From Litorimonas sp963972195 (GTDB taxonomy: Bacteria; Pseudomonadota; Alphaproteobacteria; Caulobacterales; Maricaulaceae): a DNA stretch of 64,000 nt. Shown piece by piece: positions 14,395 to 22,831 of this stretch (its first letter is position 1; the number at the start of each line of letters is the position of its first letter). Under the pieces are notes generated by a model. The model was not told where the DNA came from and ran no database searches. It saw only the letters and a program-made list of their open reading frames with translations. Where the stretch lies: positions 1 through 64,000 of the forward strand of contig CAXATH010000010.1 of the NCBI GenBank assembly GCA_963972195.1, read 5' to 3'. The position numbers were made by a program, and so were the translations under genes.

Positions 14395-16062
14395 TTATAA
14401 GTCGAGGGCTGAAATATCGAAGAGATCTGCCATCACCGATTCCGTTGTCGGCCAACGTCCCGCACCTTTGCCTCGAATACGGTATTGATCGCCGTCGTCA
14501 AAATCAAAGACAGCATGGGCCTCTTCTCCTTCGGCTTTGGCTAAAAAGTTATTCAGGCTGAGGTCTTTTAAATCCAGCCGCGAGGAGAAACCGTTGGAAT
14601 CTTTCCACACGGTTGCGATGCGCTTTATCGACCCCTTGAGTGGTTCCGTTGGGTTAAAGTTCTCGATTGAATCGCGGTGGATGTCGTCAATGGTAATTTC
14701 TTCATCAAAACCGAGCAGAGCGACGAGAAGAATTTTAGCCCCGGCATCGGCGCCGTTCACGTCATTTGAGGGGTCGGCCTCGGCAAAGCCTTTTTCCTGC
14801 GCGTCGGCGAGGGCGTCTTCATAAGAACGCCCCTTACTGATTTCGCCAAGCATGAAATTGGTTGTGCCGTTGAGCAAAGCCTGAACGCGGGTGATGCGCC
14901 CCTTTTCACGTTTACACATTTCCAGAACCGGCATTCCGCCGCCGGCAGAGGCGGAGAAAAGCAGCTCTACGCCTTTACTTGCCGCAAGATTAATTAATTC
15001 GCGTCCGCCTTTGGCGATGGCTTGTTTATTGGCGCTGACGACATGAACGCCCGCGTTCAACATAGCGCGCGTATTTGGCAGGGCCGGGTCTACGCCGCCG
15101 GAAACGTCAATAAAGATATCCGGTTTAGCCGCCAGAAGGTCATCGAAATCTGTTGTCAAAAGGTCGGGGCTATAGCCTTGGTCGATATATTTCTCGATAT
15201 CGCGCACCATGATTTTGACCATCTCGAACTTTTCAGGGGAGGCTTTCATCCGCCGGAAAACGCCGCCGCCGACAACGCCGCAGCCCATCATGGCGACGCG
15301 CAGTTTTTTAAATTTTGGCGCTTTGGAAAGAGGGCCTGTTTTAGGTCCGATTGTTGTGTAAAGCGGGATGCCGGGCCGGCCGATACGAAAAGATTGTTCG
15401 TGTTTTTTAGCAAAGCCCAAGGCCTTTGGCTCGACGAGAGGGGCGGCAACTTTGGCCATGTCGTCCCAGCTAATATCGCTGTAACGTTCCGGACTGTCGC
15501 CGGATTGTTTCGGGTCGCGGGCGTATACGCCGTCGACATCTTTAAGAAGCAGAGCCGGCGCGTCGATCTGTTCAGCGACGAAAAGAGCCGTCAAATCTGA
15601 CCCGCCCTGGCCGAGCAGAACGGTGCGGTCTTTTTCGCCGATGGCGACATATCCGGGCATCACCACTATGTCATGGTCTTTCAGATCCTGGTTGAGCTGG
15701 TCGGCGTCCAATCCTGTCAGTTTGGCCTCTGTTGCGCTCCCTTTGGCGGTAAGCCCGAGGTCCCGGGCCTGACGTACAAATGCCGGAGCGCCAATGCGTT
15801 CCAAAGCCAGTGCCAGAAGTGCGGCGGAGCGGCGCTCGCCTAGCTGGATGAGCTCCGGCAGGTTTTTGGCTTGCCCCTCCGGGCCTATTCTACGGGCCTC
15901 GGCGAGAAGGACATCACTTTGATCGCCCTGCGCCGAAGTGACGGCAACGACATTCTGCCCTTGCCGGTAGTGACGGTAAATTTCAGAGGCCGCATTTGTA
16001 TAGTCTTCCAACGACCTTAAAACGCTATGGCCGAAATTCAGAACAATAACAGGAACGGGCAT
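14395..16062 (-). CDS. Aspartokinase-like domain fused to homoserine dehydrogenase
   Basis: A 555-aa fusion. Residues about 1-235 resemble an aspartokinase catalytic domain (GERRSAALLALAL, GQGGSDLTALFVA, DVDGVYARDPK), but the N-terminal KFGGTS motif reads NFGHSV: the catalytic Lys and a Gly-Gly are missing. No ACT domains separate the two parts. Residues about 245-555 are homoserine dehydrogenase: GCGVVGGG dinucleotide loop, SANKQAIA, SASAGGGMPVL, LNGTTNFML and GFAEADPSNDVNGADA. It makes homoserine for threonine and methionine. The dehydrogenase looks active; the kinase half may be inactive or regulatory. ATG 16062 is chosen because GGGGAAG precedes it; TTG 16077 would add five residues. Confidence 0.88.
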   Translation of the reverse strand: MPVPVIVLNFGHSVLRSLEDYTNAASEIYRHYRQGQNVVAVTSAQGDQSDVLLAEARRIGPEGQAKNLPELIQLGERRSAALLALALERIGAPAFVRQARDLGLTAKGSATEAKLTGLDADQLNQDLKDHDIVVMPGYVAIGEKDRTVLLGQGGSDLTALFVAEQIDAPALLLKDVDGVYARDPKQSGDSPERYSDISWDDMAKVAAPLVEPKALGFAKKHEQSFRIGRPGIPLYTTIGPKTGPLSKAPKFKKLRVAMMGCGVVGGGVFRRMKASPEKFEMVKIMVRDIEKYIDQGYSPDLLTTDFDDLLAAKPDIFIDVSGGVDPALPNTRAMLNAGVHVVSANKQAIAKGGRELINLAASKGVELLFSASAGGGMPVLEMCKREKGRITRVQALLNGTTNFMLGEISKGRSYEDALADAQEKGFAEADPSNDVNGADAGAKILLVALLGFDEEITIDDIHRDSIENFNPTEPLKGSIKRIATVWKDSNGFSSRLDLKDLSLNNFLAKAEGEEAHAVFDFDDGDQYRIRGKGAGRWPTTESVMADLFDISALDL

Positions 16063-16202
16063 GACGGGCTTCCCCAAACAAAGGCTGGACAGTTAGGACT
16101 AAAAACAAATTGTGCGGTTAAGGCCGCCGCGCCGACAAGTCAACAAAAGTCACCCGGAATGGGGCCCCTGAAGAAAGATTTTACCGCAGAGAAAGAAAAA
16201 CT

Positions 16203-16697
16203 CTAAAGTCTTGGCACAGCATTGCTGATGAGGTTCAGAGGTATTGCATTGGTGTCTTTGCTTTGGCGAAGCACGATACGAGACTGAACGTCGGAAATCA
16301 GATCAATAGAGAGGAGCGTCTCGCGAAGAAAGTCTTCGTAGGAGTGCATGTCCTTTGTGACGATACGGAGCATGAAGTCGACTGCGCCTGTGACCACCGC
16401 GCATTGAATAACCTCGGGCATTCGCGCAACCGACTTTTCAAAACGTTCCATATTCGCGCGGTTGGGGAGGCCGAGTTTGACGGCGACAAAGACTTCGAAA
16501 TCCAACCCGAGTTTAGAGCGGTTTAAAATGGTAACCCGGTTTTCGATAATGCCGAGCTCTTCCATACGCTTGATGCGTCGCCAGCAAGGCGAAGAGGACA
16601 ACCCGACCTGTTCAGAGATGTCTGCAACGGATAATCCGGCGTTGTTCTGAATCAGATGCAGTATCTTGGCATCGATGTTGTCAATAATTTCGGGCAT
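16203..16697 (-). CDS. Lrp/AsnC-family transcriptional regulator
   Basis: A 164-aa regulator: N-terminal HTH (about residues 5-60; LSVADISEQVGLSSSPCWRRIKR) and a C-terminal RAM/AsnC ligand domain with VVTGAVDFMLRIV. Family members bind amino acids and form octamers. It is transcribed away from the branched-chain 2-oxoacid dehydrogenase operon, so control of that operon by branched-chain amino acids (as with BkdR) is likely but inferred. Confidence 0.9.
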   Translation of the reverse strand: MPEIIDNIDAKILHLIQNNAGLSVADISEQVGLSSSPCWRRIKRMEELGIIENRVTILNRSKLGLDFEVFVAVKLGLPNRANMERFEKSVARMPEVIQCAVVTGAVDFMLRIVTKDMHSYEDFLRETLLSIDLISDVQSRIVLRQSKDTNAIPLNLISNAVPRL

Positions 16698-16748
16698 GTG
16701 AACCTCTCATATATCGAATATACGCAAAAAAATCGCGTCTGTTCCCCG

Positions 16749-16777
16749 TTATAGCTGTAAAGCGTTATGATTATAGC
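16749..16777. promoter_or_regulatory. Two TTATAGC repeats in the Lrp/bkd divergent region
   Basis: TTATAGC occurs at 16749-16755 and again at 16771-16777, 22 bases apart or about two helical turns, in the AT-rich region between the Lrp gene and the bkd operon. Lrp proteins bind repeated AT-rich sites in phase, so these are candidate operators. No stronger evidence is available. Confidence 0.3.
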
Positions 16778-16895
16778 GCGTTTTTTGGATAAATTACGCT
16801 GAAAAGTCAATCTTCCCGCAACGATTAGGGTGGATTGCACGTAATTGTGATAAGAAAAACGTCCGAATAGGACAAAACGGGAATAAAGGGTCAGA

Positions 16896-18173
16896 ATGGG
16901 TCAGTCAGCTGAAAATAAAGCACGCGCGGAGCGAAACCTTTCCAACCAGTCAAAATTGTTCGTGCCGGAGCCGCAATTCCGCCCCGGCGACACGCCGGAC
17001 TACTCCCATATCTCTATACCGACAAATCATTCCCCCTCGCGCCCGGATCCTCTCTGCGACGCGCATGACACCGTTGAGCACGCCTTGAAACTTATCCGAG
17101 TTTTGCGCTTTAACGGCGAAGCCGACGGCGACTGGAAACCCGACCTGTCAGCGGATCAAATGCGTGAAGGCTTGCGTCACATGATGCGTACACGCGCCAT
17201 GGATGAGCGCATGTTCACGATGCAGCGTCAGGGCAAAATGAGCTTCTACATGAAGTCCACCGGCGAAGAGGCCGTCAGCGTGGGACACGCTATGGCGCTT
17301 CGCGATGAAGATATGACTTTCCCGACCTATCGCCAGCAAGGCATTCTGATTGCCCGCGGCGCCTCAATGAAAGAGATGATGTGTCAGGTCCTATCTAATT
17401 CCGGCGACCCTTTGGATGGTAAATCCATTCCCGTCCTGTATTCTTTCAAAAAACACGGTTTCTTTTCCATTTCGGGCAATCTGGCCACGCAGCTTATTCA
17501 AGGTGTGGGCTGGGCGATGGCCGAAGCTTATAAAAATACGGACGGTATTGCCTCAGTCTTTACGGGTGAGGGCGCAACCGCCGAAGGTGATTTCCATTAT
17601 GCGCTAAACTTTGCGTCTACCTACCGTGCGCCATGCATTATTAACGTCGTGAATAACCAATGGGCGATTTCCAGCTTCCAAGGTATTGCGGCGGGACGCG
17701 GCGAAACTTTCGCTGCGCGCGGAACGGGCTACGGCCTCGCGACATTGCGGGTCGACGGCAATGACCTGCTGGCCGTCTATGCGGCGACCAAGTGGGCGGC
17801 GGATCGCGCCCGTCAGGGCGGCGGCGCGACTATTATCGAACATTATACTTACCGCAAAGAAGGTCATTCCACGTCGGATGACCCCTCGAAATATCGCCCT
17901 GAAAATGAAGGCGATGTCTGGCCGTTTGGCGATCCGGTAGAGCGGCTTAAAAACCACCTCATCCATATTGACGAATGGTCCGAAGAAAAACACGAGGCTC
18001 TGGCCGAGGAATTGAAAAAAGAAGTTCGCGAAACCTTTAAAGAGGCGGAAGCCATGGGCTCCGTTGCCAATTCCACGCAGCTTCCTGACAGCACGATGTT
18101 TGAACAAGTTTATGAAACAGAGCCAGATCACCTTCTCCGTCAAAGAGAGATGTTCCAGGGGGAGATAGACTAA
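16896..18173 (+). CDS. bkdA1: Branched-chain 2-oxoacid dehydrogenase E1 alpha
   Basis: The 425-aa alpha subunit of the thiamine-diphosphate dependent E1 that decarboxylates 2-oxoisovalerate and its homologues from valine, leucine and isoleucine. The TPP motif runs from GEGATAEGD (about 224-232) to NN (253-254). MSFYMKSTGEEAVSVG is typical of branched-chain and not pyruvate E1 subunits, and YRKEGHSTSDDPSKYR is the conserved late loop. The start follows AAAGGG. It overlaps the beta subunit gene by one base (TAATG), implying translational coupling and balanced synthesis. Confidence 0.96.
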   Translation: MGQSAENKARAERNLSNQSKLFVPEPQFRPGDTPDYSHISIPTNHSPSRPDPLCDAHDTVEHALKLIRVLRFNGEADGDWKPDLSADQMREGLRHMMRTRAMDERMFTMQRQGKMSFYMKSTGEEAVSVGHAMALRDEDMTFPTYRQQGILIARGASMKEMMCQVLSNSGDPLDGKSIPVLYSFKKHGFFSISGNLATQLIQGVGWAMAEAYKNTDGIASVFTGEGATAEGDFHYALNFASTYRAPCIINVVNNQWAISSFQGIAAGRGETFAARGTGYGLATLRVDGNDLLAVYAATKWAADRARQGGGATIIEHYTYRKEGHSTSDDPSKYRPENEGDVWPFGDPVERLKNHLIHIDEWSEEKHEALAEELKKEVRETFKEAEAMGSVANSTQLPDSTMFEQVYETEPDHLLRQREMFQGEID

Positions 18174-19189
18174 TGGCTAAAATGAGCATGATCGAAGCCA
18201 TCCGCGATGCGATGGATGTGAAAATGACCGAGGACCGGGACGTCTTGGTTTTCGGCGAAGATGTCGGCTATTTTGGCGGCGTATTCCGCTGCACGGCCGG
18301 ATTGCAGGAAAAGCATGGCCTTCACCGCTGTTTTGACACCCCGATTTCCGAAGGCGGTATTGTAGGTATCGCCATTGGTATGGCGGCTAATGGCCTTCGC
18401 CCTGTCGCGGAAATCCAGTTCGCCGATTATATCTACCCAGCCTATGACCAAATTGCGTCCGAGGCCTCCCGCCTCCGCTATCGCTCAAATGGCGATTTCA
18501 CCGCGCCTTTGACCATCCGCACACCCGTTGGCGGCGGCATCTATGGCGGCACAACGCACAGTCAAAGCCCCGAAGCGCTGTTCACGCATATTTCCGGTTT
18601 GAAAACTGTCATTCCGTCAAATCCATATGACGCGAAAGGCCTTTTGATTTCGGCGATTGAAGACAATGACCCGGTTTTATTTCTGGAGCCCAAACGGCTA
18701 TATAATGGCCCGTTTGATGGCGACCATCAGAAACCGTCCGTCGGCTGGAAAAGCCATGAACTCGGCGAAGTCCCGGAAGGTCATTATACTGTGCCTCTGG
18801 CCAAGGCGCGTAAAATTACCGAAGGCAATGATCTCACTATCTTGGCTTATGGCACCATGGTTTGGGTTGCTGAGGCGGTCGTAAAAAATATGGGTATCAG
18901 CGCGGATGTTCTGGATCTCCGTTCTCTCCTGCCGCTGGATCTCGATGCGATTGTCGAATCTGTGAAGAAAACAGGCCGCTGCGTTATCATTCATGAAGCA
19001 ACGCGAACCTCCGGCTTTGGCGGCGAACTCTCCGCTCTTGTTCAAGAACACTGTTTTTATTACCTTGAAGCCCCCATCCAGCGCGTGACAGGGTGGGATA
19101 CGCCTTATCCGCACGCGCAGGAATGGGCATTCTTCCCGGGACAAAAGCGTCTAACACGGGCTGTAAAAACTGTAATGAAGGCCGCTTAA
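18173..19189 (+). CDS. bkdA2: Branched-chain 2-oxoacid dehydrogenase E1 beta
   Basis: The 338-aa beta subunit, which completes the TPP site. FGEDVGYFGGVFRCTAGL and DTPISEGGIVGIAIGMA are the usual N-terminal motifs, PVGGGIYGGTTHSQSPEA the central one, and LDLRSLLPLDLDAI the C-terminal transketolase-like part. Length matches the family. Start codon overlaps the E1 alpha stop and the stop lies 3 bases before the E2 start. Confidence 0.96.
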   Translation: MAKMSMIEAIRDAMDVKMTEDRDVLVFGEDVGYFGGVFRCTAGLQEKHGLHRCFDTPISEGGIVGIAIGMAANGLRPVAEIQFADYIYPAYDQIASEASRLRYRSNGDFTAPLTIRTPVGGGIYGGTTHSQSPEALFTHISGLKTVIPSNPYDAKGLLISAIEDNDPVLFLEPKRLYNGPFDGDHQKPSVGWKSHELGEVPEGHYTVPLAKARKITEGNDLTILAYGTMVWVAEAVVKNMGISADVLDLRSLLPLDLDAIVESVKKTGRCVIIHEATRTSGFGGELSALVQEHCFYYLEAPIQRVTGWDTPYPHAQEWAFFPGQKRLTRAVKTVMKAA

Positions 19190-19192
19190 ATT

Positions 19193-20743
19193 ATGGGCGA
19201 ATTTATTTTCAAACTGCCGGATATCGGCGAAGGTGTTGTCGAAGCCGAGATCACGGCTTGGCATGTTTCTGTCGGTGACAAAGTCGATGAGGACGCACCG
19301 CTGGCGGATGCGATGACCGACAAAGCGACGATTGAGTTGACCTCGCCAGTAGAAGGCGTCGTCAAGTCTCTCGGTTGCGAAGAGGGCGATGTTTTTGCGG
19401 TCGGGGGTCATTTGGTTGTTTTAGAGACCGAAGGTGAAGACGCGGCAGGCGAAGAAACAGAAGAGTTGTCAGAAGAAGACACGTCAGAGGATTCCGAAAG
19501 TTCATCATCAGACACGCCGGCGTCTTCCCGATACGGAGAGTTTATTTTCAAACTTCCGGATATTGGTGAAGGCGTTGTCGAAGCCGAAATTACGGCTTGG
19601 CATGTCTCCGTCGGGGATGAAGTCGAAGAAGACGCGCCTCTTGCAGACGCAATGACGGACAAAGCCACAATTGAGTTGACGTCTCCTGTAAGCGGCAAGA
19701 TTTTAGCGCTTGGCTGTGAAGAGGGTGATGTGTTTTCCGTTGGCGGCCATCTTGTAACCTTGGAAGTCGAAGGGGCTGCGCCCGCGCCGGAAAGCGAGAC
19801 AAAAGACGCTCCGAAAAAAGCGGAAGCGTCGGCAAGGCCTTCGTCTCCAGCGTCGAAAACACCGTCAACGCCCCCATCAACTTCAGAGAAGAAGTCATCC
19901 TCGGAGAAAGTACTGGCGAGTCCAGCCGTTCGTAAACGTGCCATGGATTCCGGTCTTGATTTGTCCAAAGCGAAAGCCAGTGGCGGCGAAGGTCAGGTCA
20001 CGCATAATGATCTCGACCTGCTCGAGAAAGCCGCAGAGCCGGAAGACGGCGAAACCCGCATCAAGGTGATTGGCCTGCGCCGCGTGATTGCGCAGCGTAT
20101 GCAGGAATCCAAGCGCAATATCCCGCATTTCACCTATGTTGAAGAAATAGATGTGACGGAGCTGGAAGCGTTCCGTGCGCGCATCAATCAGAAAAAATCC
20201 GATGACAAGCCGAAGCTGACCGTGCTTCCGCTCATGATCCGGGCGATGGCTGTTTTGCTTCGCGATTGGCCACAATTTAATGCGCGCTATATGGACGAGC
20301 AGGGCTATGTCTCGCAATTCTCAGATTTCAACTTGGGTATTGCGACGCAGACCGATATCGGTCTGGTCGTGCCCGTCTTGAAAAAAGCGCAAACGCTATC
20401 TGTCTGGAAAATGGCAGAAGAGCTAAACCGCTTGGCGGAAGGCGCGCGTAACAACAAGCTCAAGCCCGAAGAGATGAGCGGCGCAACAACGACGTTAACG
20501 TCTCTTGGGCCTCTTGGCGGTATCGTAACGACGCCCGTTATCAACCGCCCGGAAGTGGCGATTTTTGGACCGAATAAAATCCGTCCGAAATTAGTGATGG
20601 AAGACGGTCAGGTGGTAGAGCGTAAAGTCATGAACTTCTCTGTTTCCTGTGATCACAGAGTTATTGACGGCTATGACGCGGCCAAAATGATGCAAGACCT
20701 GAAAGCTTTGCTGCAAGACCCGCAAATGATGTTCCTAGCCTAG
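19193..20743 (+). CDS. bkdB: Branched-chain 2-oxoacid dehydrogenase E2 with two lipoyl domains
   Basis: The 516-aa dihydrolipoyl acyltransferase core. Two almost identical lipoyl domains start at residues 1 and about 114; the lipoyl lysines are Lys44 and Lys157, each in MTDKATIEL. An acidic Ser/Glu-rich linker joins them. The E1/E3-binding domain spans about 240-277 (LASPAVRKRAM), and the CoA acyltransferase domain about 290-516 carries the catalytic SCDHRVIDG (His488, Asp492). Branched-chain E2 proteins usually have one lipoyl domain, so the duplication is notable. No E3 gene follows, so the complex must use lipoamide dehydrogenase encoded elsewhere. Confidence 0.95.
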   Translation: MGEFIFKLPDIGEGVVEAEITAWHVSVGDKVDEDAPLADAMTDKATIELTSPVEGVVKSLGCEEGDVFAVGGHLVVLETEGEDAAGEETEELSEEDTSEDSESSSSDTPASSRYGEFIFKLPDIGEGVVEAEITAWHVSVGDEVEEDAPLADAMTDKATIELTSPVSGKILALGCEEGDVFSVGGHLVTLEVEGAAPAPESETKDAPKKAEASARPSSPASKTPSTPPSTSEKKSSSEKVLASPAVRKRAMDSGLDLSKAKASGGEGQVTHNDLDLLEKAAEPEDGETRIKVIGLRRVIAQRMQESKRNIPHFTYVEEIDVTELEAFRARINQKKSDDKPKLTVLPLMIRAMAVLLRDWPQFNARYMDEQGYVSQFSDFNLGIATQTDIGLVVPVLKKAQTLSVWKMAEELNRLAEGARNNKLKPEEMSGATTTLTSLGPLGGIVTTPVINRPEVAIFGPNKIRPKLVMEDGQVVERKVMNFSVSCDHRVIDGYDAAKMMQDLKALLQDPQMMFLA

Positions 20744-20810
20744 TCGCGGACTTACTTTTCTGCTTGGCAGATGCTTGCGTCTGTCCTATATGCCGCGCTT
20801 CGCACCGTAT

Positions 20811-20884
20811 GGTGGGGTAGCTCAGCTGGTTAGAGCGCAGGACTCATAATCCTGAGGTCGGGGGTTCAAGTCCCCCTCCCACTA
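20811..20884 (+). tRNA. tRNA-Met (CAT), elongator
   Basis: A 74-base cloverleaf: D arm GCTCAGCTGGTTAGAGC, anticodon stem-loop CAGGA-CTCATAA-TCCTG, T arm GGGGG-TTCAAGT-CCCCC. The acceptor pairs GGTGGGG with TCCCACT, including G-U wobbles at the first and last pair. No CCA is encoded. CAT could also be an Ile2 tRNA modified to lysidine; the overall sequence resembles alphaproteobacterial elongator Met tRNAs more closely. Nine-base inverted repeats (20801-20809 and 20883-20891) flank the gene and would extend the precursor stem. Confidence 0.92.
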
Positions 20885-21017
20885 CGGTGCGGATATTTTC
20901 ACTTATACGATTTCGATGTTCCCTTCCTATGAACAAAGAATCTGATTGCCATCGCCCACAAATTATAAGAAAAACGTGCGCGAAGCGTCAGCGGGGAAGC
21001 GGCTTCGGGAGAGAACT

Positions 21018-22082
21018 GTGTTAATGAAAGCGCGCGATCGACTTGTCGAATTTGATGTCGTCGACAAATTTTCTAAAAGACTTCCTGCCATAGGAATTCA
21101 GATTGTCTTTGGTCTAGCCTGTTTTTTGATGGCTGTTTTTGCTCGGGCAATTGTCGACGCTGTATTTTCTGCCGCGGGGCCATTTTCGCTTGTTTATCCG
21201 GCTATTCTTATCTCTACTTTATATGGACGTTGGCAATCCGGGCTGACAACGTTTTTGTTTGCTTTCTTACATGCTTGGTACTTCGTATTGCCAGAGCCTC
21301 GATCATTTTCGTTTGAAATAGAAGGAGATGCTGCCCGCACGATTGTGAACGGGTGTGCGGCCTCATTTATTTTGCTTTTCGCGGAAATTTTTAGACGCGG
21401 CATCCGCCTGGCGACGATGGAAAGAGACCGACAACTCGCCACCACAACCCTCCTTATCCGAGAGTTGGAACACAGAACCAAGAATAACTTTTCGATGGTG
21501 TCAGCGCTGTTGAATATGCAAAGCCGGAGTCACAAGTCGCCTGAAGTTAAGGACGCGCTGGAAATGGCGTCGACGCGAGTCAATAGTTTCGCGGCTATAC
21601 ATGATTCCATCTATAGCTCCGGAGACTTTCAGGACAACATAGATATAGCGGATTATTTAAAGGCTCTTTGTGAAAGCCTGAGAACGGCGTTTGCCTCAAA
21701 CTCAAATATAAGCATTACTTTGACGACAGCGTCTTATCGAATGGAGAGGGATAAAGCCGTGGCGCTTGGCTTGATCCTAAATGAGGTTGTGACCAATGCC
21801 GTCAAACATGCCTTCCCGGATGACAGAAAAGGTTTAATCCAAGTTTCTTTTGTAGCCTGTGAAGGCGAGCCTTGGGCGCTCACTATTTCCGACAATGGCT
21901 GTGGTATCGAGAATGAAGGCGCGAAGAAAAAGCCTTCTAAAGACAAAAAGGAAAATGGCGGGTTGGGGACACGTTTAATGTCTACATTTGCTCAAAATGT
22001 TCAGGCCGAAATCGAGGTCAAATCGACCCGTGACGGTACCGTCTTTACGTTGCTGGAAAAATCTCAGGACGAAGCTGAATAA
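21018..22082 (+). CDS. Membrane sensor histidine kinase, HisKA_2 type
   Basis: A 354-aa kinase. The N-terminal ~130 residues hold about four membrane helices resembling the DUF4118/KdpD-like module. A HisKA_2 dimerisation domain follows with the phospho-acceptor His about 152 in RELEHRTKNNF, then a HATPase with NEVVTNAVKHAF (N box), SDNGCGI (G1) and GGLGTRLM (G2). Such kinases often feed the general stress response of alphaproteobacteria, but no partner regulator is adjacent. GTG 21018 has GGGAGAG at 4-10 bases upstream; ATG 21024 or TTG 20946 in the same frame are alternatives, the latter without a good ribosome binding site. Confidence 0.88.
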   Translation: MLMKARDRLVEFDVVDKFSKRLPAIGIQIVFGLACFLMAVFARAIVDAVFSAAGPFSLVYPAILISTLYGRWQSGLTTFLFAFLHAWYFVLPEPRSFSFEIEGDAARTIVNGCAASFILLFAEIFRRGIRLATMERDRQLATTTLLIRELEHRTKNNFSMVSALLNMQSRSHKSPEVKDALEMASTRVNSFAAIHDSIYSSGDFQDNIDIADYLKALCESLRTAFASNSNISITLTTASYRMERDKAVALGLILNEVVTNAVKHAFPDDRKGLIQVSFVACEGEPWALTISDNGCGIENEGAKKKPSKDKKENGGLGTRLMSTFAQNVQAEIEVKSTRDGTVFTLLEKSQDEAE

Positions 22083-22161
22083 TTATCCGCTTCCCCGCCG
22101 TTTGGCCCAGACGAAACCAATATCAATTTCATCCAAACCATAAAGTACAATCAGATGATGA

Positions 22162-22707
22162 TTATCTCGGCGCGCGTTTAGCGAGAATGCGCTGCAAAGT
22201 CCGTCTGTGCATATTTAGGCGTCGCGCTGTTTCGGAGACATTTTTCCCGCAAAGCTCGTAAACCCGCTGGATGTGCTCCCATCTCACGCGGTCCGCGCTC
22301 ATGGGGTTTTCCGGTGGCTCGGGCGCTTTGCCCTTACTCGCGAGAAGCGCTTTGCAGACATCATCCGCGTCAGCAGGTTTGGCCAGATAATCTACAGCGC
22401 CGCGTTTTACTGCGGAGACGGCTGTAGCCAAATTTCCGTACCCTGTGAGCATCACCATGCGGCAATCCGGGCGGGTTTGGTGGAGGAGGTCAATTACGTC
22501 CAAACCATTCCCGTCATCAAGCCGCATATCAAGCACCGCAAAAGCGGGCGGTTTGGCCCGTGCGATGGCTTTGGCCTCGGTTACAGTCTCCGCTGTTTCG
22601 ACAGTAAAGCCGCGTTGCTCCAAGGCGCGTCCGAGACGTGTTCGAAAGGGCCCGTCATCGTCCAAAATTAAAAGACTGGCATCATTGGGAAGGTCATATT
22701 CAGTCAT
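22162..22707 (-). CDS. regA: Redox response regulator RegA/ActR/PrrA
   Basis: A 181-aa response regulator. The receiver domain has phospho-acceptor Asp60 in VLDMRLDDGNGLD and KPAD with the conserved Lys. A short linker leads to a Fis-type HTH at about 156-180 (VSETARRLNMHRRTLQRIL), nearly invariant in RegA/ActR/PrrA proteins. In alphaproteobacteria it controls respiration, photosynthesis, nitrogen and carbon fixation genes in response to redox state. The cognate kinase gene lies just upstream on the same strand. Confidence 0.95.
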   Translation of the reverse strand: MTEYDLPNDASLLILDDDGPFRTRLGRALEQRGFTVETAETVTEAKAIARAKPPAFAVLDMRLDDGNGLDVIDLLHQTRPDCRMVMLTGYGNLATAVSAVKRGAVDYLAKPADADDVCKALLASKGKAPEPPENPMSADRVRWEHIQRVYELCGKNVSETARRLNMHRRTLQRILAKRAPR

Positions 22708-22831
22708 AAATGTCGTTTCATCCTCTCTGTCTGATAGAGCAGTCCGTCAGGATATTTTATGTCTTATCCTATTATAACTACGTGTGACAGCGTCAAAAGA
22801 GCTGAACAGATATGCAAAAAGCCGCATTCTC

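Noticed and set aside
14395..16202. Threonine or methionine riboswitch/attenuator upstream of the homoserine dehydrogenase gene
   Set aside because: The 140-base gap to the Lrp gene shows no SAM-II-like pseudoknot, Thr-rich leader peptide or terminator/antiterminator pair.
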